A stretch of 64,000 nucleotides of DNA from Streptomyces luomodiensis. GTDB taxonomy: Bacteria > Actinomycetota > Actinomycetes > Streptomycetales > Streptomycetaceae. Each line of letters opens with the position of its first letter. Within the stretch, counting starts at the first letter, position 1. Where the stretch lies: the NCBI RefSeq assembly GCF_031679605.1, contig NZ_CP117522.1:3162001-3226000 (forward strand), in the 5' to 3' direction. Of this stretch, positions 26,475 to 34,259 are shown piece after piece. Both the position numbers and the translations under genes were made by a program. The notes under the pieces were generated by a model that saw only the letters and a list, made by a program, of their open reading frames with translations, made no database searches and had not been told where the DNA came from.

Positions 26475-26596
26475 CCCCGGCCGGGGCCAGACCGGTTCGC
26501 AGCGGGGCTCGCCGCCCCAGAAACCGGCGACCGCCCACGCCCCGCCCGCCGCCCTCTGCCACGGCTACGGCTACGGCCACGGCCACGGCCACGGCT

Positions 26597-26658
26597 ACGG
26601 CTGTCGGACGAGGCCATCGCGGACCGGCCGCCCCGCGATGGCCTCGTCCGACAGCCGT
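26597..26658 (+). terminator. Perfect 26-bp hairpin after the two-component operon
   Basis: The arm 26597-26622 (starting ACGGCTGTCGGACG) is the exact reverse complement of 26633-26658, with a 10-base loop. It begins 122 bases after the response-regulator stop and is the probable bidirectional terminator, much longer than usual for this genus. Confidence 0.75.
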
Positions 26659-26852
26659 GCCGACCGCGCTGTGCGGGAATCGCTCCGCCTGCGTGCCGGA
26701 CCGGCTTCGCGCTGGACCGCCCGGCCCAGGCCGCCGACGGGGTGACGCCCGCGACCCGCCAGGCGGCGGGGCAACCCACCGGACAGTGCGGCCACCCGCC
26801 GGGCACTACCGCGACGCACCACTGGCCCAGTACCGCAACCCCCGCCAAGCGC

Positions 26853-27031
26853 CACCGCGGCGCGCCGCCAAGCGGCCGACGCACCGCCAGGCCGACCGCG
26901 ACACGCCAAGCCGACCCGCAGCACCCCACGCACCGCCGACCCGCTGCCACAACCCACCACCGAGCAGCACCGCGGCGCGCCGCCAAGCGGCCCACGCACC
27001 GCCAGGCCGACCGCGACACGCCAAGCCGACC
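26853..27031. repeat. Two 64-bp direct repeats, period 115
   Basis: Blocks 26853-26916 and 26968-27031 match at 63 of 64 bases (both start CACCGCGGCGCGCCGCCAAG). They lie in non-coding DNA and appear to be a local segmental duplication. Confidence 0.8.
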
Positions 27032-27180
27032 GACCACACCGCCACACCCCACCGACCCGGCACCGCCACCCACGCACCCACCACCGGGCGGTGACGCAAA
27101 CCCGCCGCCGGGCGGTGCCACGCCCCACCGTCGGCACAGTGCCGGGCCCCGCCGGGCGGTACCGCGCAGTGCCACAACCC

Positions 27181-27227
27181 GCCGCCGCCGCGGGCGTCAC
27201 GCGCGGCGTGACGCCCGCGGCGGCGGC
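27181..27227 (-). terminator. 22-bp hairpin after the aldo/keto reductase gene
   Basis: Arms 27181-27202 and 27206-27227 are perfectly complementary with a 3-base loop. The hairpin lies 26 bases beyond the stop of the leftward reductase gene and is its likely terminator. Confidence 0.85.
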
Positions 27228-27252
27228 GCGTCGGCTGCCGCTGGGCTTTTGG

Positions 27253-28296
27253 CTAGGCGCGGCCCGCGCTCGTCGCGCTCATGTCGGCGTAGCGGGCGCC
27301 CACCACCTGTGCGGCGATCGGCTCCAGCGCGGCCAGCTCGTCCGCGGTCAGCTCGATCCGGGTCGCGGCGGTGTTCTGCTCGATCCGGGCGCGGGTGCGG
27401 GTGCCGGGGATCGGTACCACGGCGAGCCGGTGCACCTGGGCCTGCTGCTGCACCCAGGCCAGCGCGATCTGGGCGAGCGTGGCGCCGCGCGCCTCGGCGA
27501 TCGTGCGGAGGGGCGCCAGCAGCGCGGCGTTGGCGGCCGCGTTGTCGCCGGTGAAGCGTGGCTGCCGGCGGCGGAAGTCGTCCTCGCCCAGCTCCCGCTC
27601 GGCGTTGACGAACGAGCCGGTCAGGAAGCCGCGGCCGAGCGGGGAGTACGGCACGAGGGCGACGCCCAGCTCCGCGGCGGTCGCCACGACGCTGTTCTCG
27701 CCGCCGTCCTCCACATCGCGGCTGAACAGGGACCACTCCGACTGCACCGCCGCGATGGGGTGCACCGCGTGCGCCGCGCGCAGCTCGTTCGCCGTGACCT
27801 CGCTCAGCCCGAGGTGCTTGACCTTCCCCTCGGCCACCAGCTCGGCCATGGTGCCGACGCTCTCCTCCAGCGGCACCTCGGGGTTGCGCCGGTGCATGTA
27901 GTACAGGTCGACGTGGTCGACCCCGAGGCGGCGCAGGCTGCCCTCGATGGCCTGGCGGATGTACGGGCGGTCGTTGCGGATGCGCTGGTTGCCGAACGGC
28001 TCGTTCTCGTTCCGCTGGATGGCGAACTTGGTGGCCAGGGTGATCCGGTCCCGGTTGGCCCGGACGAAGGGGGAGATGAACTCCTCGTTCCGCCCGAAGC
28101 CGTAGACATCGGCGGTGTCGAAGAGCGTGACCCCCAGTTCCAGGGCCCGCTCCAGCGTCGCCCGCGCCTCCGCCTCGTCCTGGGTCGGTCCGTAGGCCCA
28201 GCTCATGCCCATGCAGCCCAGGCCCTGGACGCCGACCTCGGGTCCGCCGGTGCCCAGGCCGACCGTGGCGATCGTCTCGTTGGTGCTGTCGCTCAT
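27253..28296 (-). CDS. Aldo/keto reductase
   Basis: The 347-residue NADPH-dependent oxidoreductase belongs to the AKR fold (yeast IolS/YdhF-like branch). It has the catalytic Asp and Tyr in LFDTADVYGFGRNEEF, Lys in TLATKFA and His in LYYMHRRNP, and the NADP-binding end segment VVPIPGTRTRARIEQN. It probably reduces aldehydes or ketones in the cytoplasm. ATG 28296 lies 7 bases after the stop of the upstream MerR gene on the same strand, so regulator and enzyme form one operon; a detoxification role under the MerR sensor is inferred. Confidence 0.95.
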   Translation of the reverse strand: MSDSTNETIATVGLGTGGPEVGVQGLGCMGMSWAYGPTQDEAEARATLERALELGVTLFDTADVYGFGRNEEFISPFVRANRDRITLATKFAIQRNENEPFGNQRIRNDRPYIRQAIEGSLRRLGVDHVDLYYMHRRNPEVPLEESVGTMAELVAEGKVKHLGLSEVTANELRAAHAVHPIAAVQSEWSLFSRDVEDGGENSVVATAAELGVALVPYSPLGRGFLTGSFVNAERELGEDDFRRRQPRFTGDNAAANAALLAPLRTIAEARGATLAQIALAWVQQQAQVHRLAVVPIPGTRTRARIEQNTAATRIELTADELAALEPIAAQVVGARYADMSATSAGRA

Positions 28297-28303
28297 ACGG
28301 GGT

Positions 28304-28744
28304 TCAGACCCTCTCCGACGCCCTCCGGGCGTCAGCGTAGACATCGATCTTGTAGTCGAGAACGGCGAGCGTGCTCTGCAGCTCGGCGATCCGCTCCCGT
28401 ACGTTCTCGCGGTGGGTGGTCAACAGCTCCTCCCGCTCGGGGAAGGTGTGCTCGCCCTCCCGCACCAGCTCGGCGTAGCGGACCATGTCCGCGACCGGCA
28501 TCCCGGTCAGCCGCAGCTTGCCGACGAGGTGGAGCCAGTCCAGGTCGCGGTTGGTGAAGCAACGCTGGCCGGTGTGGGTACGGTCCACGTGCGGCATCAG
28601 CCCGATCCGCTCGTACCAGCGCAGGGTGTGCGCCGTCAGCCCGGTGTGGGCGGCCACCTCACTGATCGTGTAGCGGTCCTGCCCGGTGGGCCGGGGGTGC
28701 GTGGTGCTTCCCATACTCACCGGAGCGCTGTCCAACACGGTCAT
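28304..28744 (-). CDS. MerR-family transcriptional regulator
   Basis: The 146-residue protein has a MerR winged helix (YTISEVAAHTGLTAHTLRWYERIGLM) and a long dimerisation helix (EREELLTTHRENVRERIAELQ). It lacks the cysteines typical of metal or SoxR-type sensors in the C-terminal tail, so it more likely senses an organic or stress signal. The start at 28744 has AGAGG 9 bases upstream. It is co-transcribed with the aldo/keto reductase from a promoter with the MerR-type 19-bp spacer, which the protein is expected to untwist and activate. Confidence 0.93.
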   Translation of the reverse strand: MTVLDSAPVSMGSTTHPRPTGQDRYTISEVAAHTGLTAHTLRWYERIGLMPHVDRTHTGQRCFTNRDLDWLHLVGKLRLTGMPVADMVRYAELVREGEHTFPEREELLTTHRENVRERIAELQSTLAVLDYKIDVYADARRASERV

Positions 28745-28796
28745 GCCGATTCACCTCTCGCAGGTCGTCGATCCGCACGCCTCATCGACGTCTTCA

Positions 28797-28827
28797 ACGC
28801 TATTGACTTGGAGTGCACTCCAAGCAA
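28797..28827 (-). promoter_or_regulatory. MerR-type promoter with 19-bp spacer and 18-bp palindrome
   Basis: On the minus strand TTGCTT (28827-28822) and TAGCGT (28802-28797) are separated by 19 bases. The spacer holds most of the perfect palindrome CTTGGAGTGCACTCCAAG (28807-28824). A too-long 19-bp spacer around a dyad is the signature of MerR-activated promoters. Confidence 0.88.
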
Positions 28828-28892
28828 GCGGAGATTTGGCGGAATCTTGGGCGGCGTGAGTCCCCTCGGCACCCGGCACTAGGCTCTGGGGC

Positions 28893-29705
28893 ATGGAGAG
28901 CCTGCGGATGATCGAGAACTGGCCGGTCCCGACGGCGGCGGCCGCCGTCGTACGCGCGGACGGCACCCTGGCCGGATCGTACGGCCCGACCGGCCACCGA
29001 TTCCCCCTCGCCTCGGTCACCAAACCGCTCGCCGCGTACGCCGCGCTGGTCGCCGTCGAGGAGGGCGCGGTGGAGCTGGACGAACCGGCGGGGCCCGAGG
29101 GCTCCACGGTGCGCCATCTGCTGGCGCACACCTCGGGGCTCGCCTTCGACGAGCACCGGCCGGCCGCCGCGCCCGGCAACCGCCGGCTCTACTCGAACGC
29201 CGGGTTCGAGGTGCTGGGCGACCACATCGCCAAGGCCACGGACATCCCGTTCCCGGAGTATCTGCGCCAGGCGGTGCTGGAGCCGCTCGGCATGACCGCC
29301 ACCGAGCTGCCCGGCTCCCCCGCCAAGGACGGCGTCTCGACCGTGGACGACCTGGTGCGCTTCGCGGCGGAGCTCCAGGCCCCGCGGCTGCTGGCGGCCG
29401 AGACGCTGGCCGAGGCCACCTCCGTGGTCCATCCGGGTCTCACGGGTGTGCTGCCCGGCTACGGACACCAGCGGCCCAACGACTGGGGGCTCGGCTTCGA
29501 GATACGCGACGGCAAGTCGCCGCACTGGACCGGCGCCTCCTCCTCGCCCCGCACTTTCGGGCATTTCGGCCAGTCGGGGACGTTCCTGTGGGTGGACCCG
29601 GACGCGCGCGCCGCCTGTGTCGCCCTGACCGACCGGGCCTTCGGGCCCTGGGCGATCGAGGTCTGGCCGACGCTCACCGACGCGATCCTGGCGGAGCTGG
29701 GCTGA
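28893..29705 (+). CDS. Serine hydrolase (beta-lactamase/penicillin-binding-like, class C)
   Basis: The 270-residue protein shows the three active-site motifs of the serine beta-lactamase/DD-peptidase fold: SVTK (SxxK), YSN (YxN) in NRRLYSNAGFEVLGDHI, and HFGQSG in the position of the KTG motif (HxG). No signal peptide is seen, so it is probably cytoplasmic and acts as an esterase or amidase on a small substrate. It is slightly shorter than typical class C relatives. It is transcribed away from the MerR-reductase pair. Confidence 0.9.
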   Translation: MESLRMIENWPVPTAAAAVVRADGTLAGSYGPTGHRFPLASVTKPLAAYAALVAVEEGAVELDEPAGPEGSTVRHLLAHTSGLAFDEHRPAAAPGNRRLYSNAGFEVLGDHIAKATDIPFPEYLRQAVLEPLGMTATELPGSPAKDGVSTVDDLVRFAAELQAPRLLAAETLAEATSVVHPGLTGVLPGYGHQRPNDWGLGFEIRDGKSPHWTGASSSPRTFGHFGQSGTFLWVDPDARAACVALTDRAFGPWAIEVWPTLTDAILAELG

Positions 29706-29794
29706 AGCCGGCCGCCCGTCGCCAAGGGCGCGTCGCCGTCGCCTGCCGCCCGTCACCAAGGGCTGTCGCCCGTCGCCTGTGCGTGCGTCGGCGG

Positions 29795-30475
29795 TCAGCC
29801 GAAGACCGGTTCCGCGCGCATCTCCCAGATCAGCAGCTCCGCGGGGCCCTCGGCCCGCGCCTCCAGCCCCCGCGCATCCGTGATCCGGGCCGCGTCGCCG
29901 GGTGCCAGGGTCTCCCCGTCGAGCCGCACCGCGCCGCGCACCGCATGCGCGTACACCCACGGCGCGTCCGGCAGCGCGGTGCGCTCACCGTCCATCAGCC
30001 GCCGTACGTGCAGTACCGCCTCGGTGCGCTCCAGTGCGTACGGGGTGCCGTCGGCGATGCCGCGCACCACCTCGTAGCCGGGGTCGGTCGCGGCGGCGGG
30101 GCCCGGCACCAGCCACATCTGGACGAAGGTGAGGGGTTCCGCGCCCGCGTTGCGCTCGGTGTGCCGCACCCCGCTGCCCGCGCTGAGCCGCTGCACATCG
30201 CCGGGGCGCACCACGGTCCGCGCGCCGGTGGAGTCCTGGTGGGTGAGCTCGCCCTGGACGACCCAGGTGACGATCTCCATATCGCGGTGCGGATGTTCGG
30301 CGAAGCCCGCGCCGGGGGCGAGCCGCTCCTCGTTGCAGGCGACGAGGGACCCGAACCGCACATTGCCGGGGTCGTAGTGCCCAGAGAAGGAAAAGGCGTG
30401 GCGCGTCTCGATGCCCGCGCCGTCCCCGCCCGGATACCGTGCACCGGACCGCTGTATCCACATCACCCGGTCCAC
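29795..30475 (-). CDS. Pirin family protein
   Basis: The 226-residue bicupin has the pirin metal-site residues in the N-terminal cupin: GFAEHPHRDMEIVTWVVQGELTHQDS, with HPHRD supplying two His, a further His in LTHQD and Glu in the beta strand. Bacterial pirins can act as quercetinase-like dioxygenases or bind pyruvate dehydrogenase E1; which applies here is unknown. GTG 30475 and ATG 30463 are both possible starts. It is divergent from fasR across 102 bp. Confidence 0.92.
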   Translation of the reverse strand: MDRVMWIQRSGARYPGGDGAGIETRHAFSFSGHYDPGNVRFGSLVACNEERLAPGAGFAEHPHRDMEIVTWVVQGELTHQDSTGARTVVRPGDVQRLSAGSGVRHTERNAGAEPLTFVQMWLVPGPAAATDPGYEVVRGIADGTPYALERTEAVLHVRRLMDGERTALPDAPWVYAHAVRGAVRLDGETLAPGDAARITDARGLEARAEGPAELLIWEMRAEPVFG

Positions 30476-30577
30476 GGTAGTGCGCCCCGATCTGCCCGTC
30501 CCGACCTCCCCCCGCCCCTACCCCCGCGTAGCCTCCCGCCCCCAGCGCTCACCACCCGATAAGGCAGTCTTGTCCTC

Positions 30578-31762
30578 GTGCCTGAACCAGCCTCGAACAC
30601 CCCGCATCCGCACAGTGCCACCCTGCGCCGCCTGGAGAAGTCCTCCGGAAAGCTCGCCGCCAGCGCCATCGCGCGCATGGACGAGCAGCTGCCGTGGTAC
30701 CGCGCGATGCCGCCCGAGAACCGCTCCTGGATCGGGCTGGTGGCGCAGGCGGGCATCGCGGCCTTCACCGAATGGTTTCGCCATCCCGAGACGCCCCAGG
30801 CGATCAGCACCGATGTGTTCGGCACCGCGCCGCGCGAGCTGACCCGGGCGATCACCCTGCGGCAGACCGTGGAGATGGTCCGCACGACCATCGAGGTCAT
30901 GGAGTCGGCGATCGACGACGTGGCGGCGCCGGGCGATGAGTCGGTGCTGCGCGAGGCGCTGCTGGTGTACGCGCGGGAGATCGCGTTCGCCACCGCCCAG
31001 GTGTACGCGCAGGCCGCCGAGGCGCGCGGCGCCTGGGACGCCCGGCTGGAGTCGCTGGTGGTCAACGCGGTGCTGTCCGGGGAGGCGGACGAGGGGGCGC
31101 TGTCCCGCGCCGCCGCCCTGGGCTGGAACTCCCCCGACCATGTGTGCGTGGTGCTGGGCACCGCCCCGGACGGGGACAGCGAGCTCACGGTGGAGGCGAT
31201 CCGGCGGGCCGCCCGCCACGCCAAGCTCCAGGTCCTCACCGGGGTGCTGGGCGACCGGCTGGTGGTGGTCGCGGGCGGCTCGGACAATCCGCTCCAGGCG
31301 GCGAAGGCGCTGATCGGCCCGTATGCCCCGGGTCCGGTGGTGGCCGGTCCCGTGGTCTCCGATCTGCTGGCCGCGACCCGCTCGGCGGGGGCGGCGGCGG
31401 CCGGTCTGAAGGCGTGCACTGCCTGGCCGGACGCCCCCCGTCCGGTACTCGCGGACGATCTGCTGCCCGAGCGCGCGATGGCCGGGGATCCGGCCGCCCG
31501 TGAGCAGTTGGTGGAGGAGATCTACAGACCGCTGGAGGAAGCCGGTTCCGCGCTGCTGGAGACGCTGAGTGTGTACCTCGAGCAGGCGAGCAGTCTGGAG
31601 GGCGCGGCCCGGATGCTCTTCGTTCACCCGAACACCGTGCGCTACCGGCTACGACGTGTGACCGACGTCACCGGATGGTCGCCTTCCGACGTCAGGTCGG
31701 CGTTTACTCTGCGCATAGCCCTGATCCTGGGCCGTCTCGCCGATGCGAACATATTGCCCTGA
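30578..31762 (+). CDS. fasR: FasR, PucR-type activator of fatty acid synthase genes
   Basis: The 394-residue protein has a C-terminal PucR HTH (SLEGAARMLFVHPNTVRYRLRRVTDVTGW) and a GGDEF-like/RsbR-type middle, and it sits directly upstream of fabD. In Streptomyces this position holds FasR, which binds the fabD promoter and activates fabD-fabH-acpP-fabF. It starts at GTG 30578. Its stop lies about 90 bp before the fabD start, a gap filled with short direct repeats that are good candidate FasR sites. Confidence 0.93.
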   Translation: MPEPASNTPHPHSATLRRLEKSSGKLAASAIARMDEQLPWYRAMPPENRSWIGLVAQAGIAAFTEWFRHPETPQAISTDVFGTAPRELTRAITLRQTVEMVRTTIEVMESAIDDVAAPGDESVLREALLVYAREIAFATAQVYAQAAEARGAWDARLESLVVNAVLSGEADEGALSRAAALGWNSPDHVCVVLGTAPDGDSELTVEAIRRAARHAKLQVLTGVLGDRLVVVAGGSDNPLQAAKALIGPYAPGPVVAGPVVSDLLAATRSAGAAAAGLKACTAWPDAPRPVLADDLLPERAMAGDPAAREQLVEEIYRPLEEAGSALLETLSVYLEQASSLEGAARMLFVHPNTVRYRLRRVTDVTGWSPSDVRSAFTLRIALILGRLADANILP

Positions 31763-31845
31763 CCGTTTGTCGGACCCCCACAATTCCCCTGACCGTTCTT
31801 CGTCCTTGTCCTCACGGGCGGGTCGGACCCCCCACAAGAGAGAGT
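31757..31845 (+). promoter_or_regulatory. fabD promoter region with direct repeats (candidate FasR sites)
   Basis: CCCTGACCGTT occurs at 31757-31767 and 31787-31797 (exact, 30 bases apart), and GTCGGACCCCC occurs at 31769-31779 and 31822-31832. The repeats fill the gap between fasR and fabD, where FasR is known to bind in Streptomyces. Confidence 0.65.
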
Positions 31846-31851
31846 GTGAGA

Positions 31852-32847
31852 GTGCTCGTACTCGTCGCTCCCGGCCAGGGCGCTCAAAAGCCCGGCTTCC
31901 TGACCCCCTGGCTCGACCTCCCCGGCGTCTCCGAACGTCTGGCCTGGTGGTCGGCCGTCTCCGGTCTGGACCTCATCCACTACGGCACGAAGGCCGATGA
32001 GGAGGAGATCCGCGACACCGCGGTGGCCCAGCCGCTGCTGGTGGCCGCCGGTCTGGTCGCCGCCCACGCGCTGTTCGCGGAGGGCATCGAGGGCGCGACC
32101 GGTCTCGCGGAGCTGCCGAACCGTATCGGCGCGGTCGCGGGCCACAGCGTCGGAGAGATCACCGCGGCCGCGGCCGCGGGCGTGTTCACCGACGAGGCGG
32201 CCATGGTGCTGGTCCGCCGGCGCGGCCTGGCCATGGCCGAGGCCGCGAGCCGTGCCGAGACCGGCATGGCCGCCATACTGGGTGGTGAGCAGGACGATGT
32301 CGTCGCCCATCTGGAGAAGCACGGGCTGACCCCGGCGAACGTCAACGGCGCCGGGCAGATCGTGGCCGCGGGCACCGCCGAGCAGCTGGCGGCGCTGGCC
32401 GAGGACAAGCCGGAGGGGGTGCGCCGCGTCGTACCGCTCAAGGTGGCCGGCGCGTTCCACACCGACCACATGGCCCCGGCGGTCGCCACGCTCGAGACCC
32501 TGGTCGCGGGCGTCCCGGTGGCCGATCCGCGCACCGCTTACGTCTCCAACCGCGACGGCGGGGTCGTGGCGTCCGGGGCCGAGGTGGTCGAGCGGCTGGT
32601 CGCCCAGGTGTCCAACCCGGTGCGCTGGGACCTGTGCATGGAGACCTTCCAGCGGCTGGGCGTCACCGCGCTGATCGAGCTGGCCCCGGGCGGAACGCTC
32701 ACCGGCATCGCCAAGCGCGCCCTGCCGGGCGTCACCAACCTGGCGCTGAAGACTCCGGACGATCTCGACGCGGCCCGTGCGCTGATCGAGGAGCACGCCG
32801 TCCCCGCCGTCGACACACCGGCCGAAGAGGAGCCCCGAGAAGCATGA
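31852..32847 (+). CDS. fabD: Malonyl-CoA:ACP transacylase
   Basis: This 331-residue enzyme transfers malonyl from CoA to acyl carrier protein, the first committed step of fatty acid elongation. It shows APGQGAQ at the N-terminus, the nucleophile GHSVGE (Ser near residue 98), VNGAGQIV and the catalytic His in AFHTDHMAPA. GTG 31852 matches the usual family start VLVLVAPGQGAQ; GTG 31846 two codons earlier is the alternative. Its stop overlaps the fabH start (ATGA). It lacks a separate terminator before fabH, so fabD to fabF form one operon. Confidence 0.97.
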   Translation: MLVLVAPGQGAQKPGFLTPWLDLPGVSERLAWWSAVSGLDLIHYGTKADEEEIRDTAVAQPLLVAAGLVAAHALFAEGIEGATGLAELPNRIGAVAGHSVGEITAAAAAGVFTDEAAMVLVRRRGLAMAEAASRAETGMAAILGGEQDDVVAHLEKHGLTPANVNGAGQIVAAGTAEQLAALAEDKPEGVRRVVPLKVAGAFHTDHMAPAVATLETLVAGVPVADPRTAYVSNRDGGVVASGAEVVERLVAQVSNPVRWDLCMETFQRLGVTALIELAPGGTLTGIAKRALPGVTNLALKTPDDLDAARALIEEHAVPAVDTPAEEEPREA

Positions 32848-33854
32848 CCGCGAAGATCAAGCCCAGCAAGGGCGCCCCGTACGCGCGCATTCTCGGCGTC
32901 GGCGGCTACCGGCCCACCCGGGTGGTGCCCAACGAGGAGATCCTCAAGCACATCGACTCCTCGGACGAGTGGATCCGCACCCGCTCGGGCATCGTCACCC
33001 GTCACTGGGCCGGTCCGGACGAGACGGTCGCCGCCATGTCCGTGGAGGCGGGCGGCAAGGCCATCGCCGACGCGGGGCTGACGCCGGAGCAGATCGGCGG
33101 TGTGATCGTCTCGACGGTCTCGCACTTCAAGCAGACCCCGGCGATCGCCACCGAGATCGCGCATCTGCTGGGCGCCGGCAAGCCGGCCGCGTTCGACATC
33201 TCGGCGGGCTGCGCGGGCTTCGGCTACGGGCTGACCCTCGCCAAGGGCTTGATCACCGACGGTACCGCGGAGTATGTGCTGGTCATCGGCGTCGAGCGGC
33301 TTTCCGACCTGACCGACCTGGAGGACCGGGCAACGGCCTTCCTGTTCGGTGACGGCGCCGGCGCCGTGGTCGTCGGCCCCTCCAAGGAGCCCGCGATCGG
33401 CCCGACCGTCTGGGGCTCGGAGGGCGACAAGTCCGACACCATCAGCCAGACCCTGCCCTGGGACGTCTACCGCGACCAGGACGCGGCGGAGGTGCGCTAC
33501 CCGGCGCTGCGCCAGGAGGGCCAGGCGGTCTTCCGCTGGGCCGTCTACGAGATGGCGAAGGTGGCCCAGCAGGCCCTGGACGAGGCCGGAATCAGCGCGG
33601 AGGACCTCGACGCGTTCATCCCCCACCAGGCCAATATGCGGATCATCGACTCGATGATCAAAACCCTCAAGCTGCCGGAGCACGTCACGGTCGCCCGTGA
33701 TGTGGAGACCACCGGCAACACCTCGGCCGCCTCCATTCCGCTCGCCATGGAGCGGCTGTTGGCGACGGGGCAGGCGAAGAGCGGCGACACCGCGCTCGTC
33801 ATCGGATTCGGAGCCGGTCTCGTCTACGCAGCGACGGTCGTTACCCTCCCTTAG
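32844..33854 (+). CDS. fabH: 3-oxoacyl-ACP synthase III
   Basis: The 336-residue condensing enzyme starts fatty acid chains by joining a CoA primer (branched acyl-CoA in Streptomyces) to malonyl-ACP. The catalytic triad is present: Cys123 in DISAGCAGFGYG, His in FIPHQANMRI and Asn in TTGNTSAAS. The start ATG 32844 overlaps the fabD stop. The length is normal. Confidence 0.98.
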   Translation: MTAKIKPSKGAPYARILGVGGYRPTRVVPNEEILKHIDSSDEWIRTRSGIVTRHWAGPDETVAAMSVEAGGKAIADAGLTPEQIGGVIVSTVSHFKQTPAIATEIAHLLGAGKPAAFDISAGCAGFGYGLTLAKGLITDGTAEYVLVIGVERLSDLTDLEDRATAFLFGDGAGAVVVGPSKEPAIGPTVWGSEGDKSDTISQTLPWDVYRDQDAAEVRYPALRQEGQAVFRWAVYEMAKVAQQALDEAGISAEDLDAFIPHQANMRIIDSMIKTLKLPEHVTVARDVETTGNTSAASIPLAMERLLATGQAKSGDTALVIGFGAGLVYAATVVTLP

Positions 33855-33936
33855 GCTCCATAGTCCATATCCACGCAGCCCCGCAGAAGTCGGACGCTGC
33901 GCCACCACCGCAACACACCGAAGAAGGAGCGCCGCA

Positions 33937-34185
33937 ATGGCCGCCACTCAGGAAGAGATCCTCGAGGGTCTCGCCGAGATCGTCAACGAGATCGCCGGTA
34001 TCCCGACCGAGGACGTCCTGCTGGACAAGTCCTTCACCGACGACCTGGACGTCGACTCGCTGTCCATGGTCGAGGTGGTCGTCGCCGCCGAGGAGCGCTT
34101 CGACGTGAAGATCCCGGACGACGACGTCAAGAACCTCAAGACCGTCGGCGACGCCGTCGAGTACATCCTCAAGCACCAGGGCTGA
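33937..34185 (+). CDS. acpP: Acyl carrier protein
   Basis: The 82-residue acidic four-helix protein carries growing acyl chains on a 4'-phosphopantetheine attached to Ser41 in DLDVDSLSMVEVV. AAGGAG lies 7 bases before ATG 33937. It is the third gene of the fatty acid operon and is the primary-metabolism ACP. Confidence 0.98.
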   Translation: MAATQEEILEGLAEIVNEIAGIPTEDVLLDKSFTDDLDVDSLSMVEVVVAAEERFDVKIPDDDVKNLKTVGDAVEYILKHQG

Positions 34186-34259
34186 GCCCTAGGAGACCGG
34201 TTGTCGCCACCCATGCGGTGGCAGGTCCAGCACCTTCTACACGTGGAGTAAGAATTCCT

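Larger units (their letters stand above)
26475..27252. other. Gene-free, low-complexity region with hairpins and a 64-bp repeat
   Basis: These 778 bases have open frames only because of extreme G+C; none has a ribosome site or a plausible protein. The contents are CGGCTA/CGGCCA hexamers (26565-26600), a perfect 26-bp hairpin (26597-26658), two copies of a 64-base block (26853-26916 and 26968-27031, one mismatch) and a 22-bp hairpin at the right end. The region separates the rightward two-component operon from the leftward reductase operon. Confidence 0.7.

Noticed and set aside
26471..27200. Pro/Arg/Thr-rich frames in the region after the response regulator
   Set aside because: They are low complexity, overlap each other on both strands and contain the long hairpin. 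No start signals are seen.
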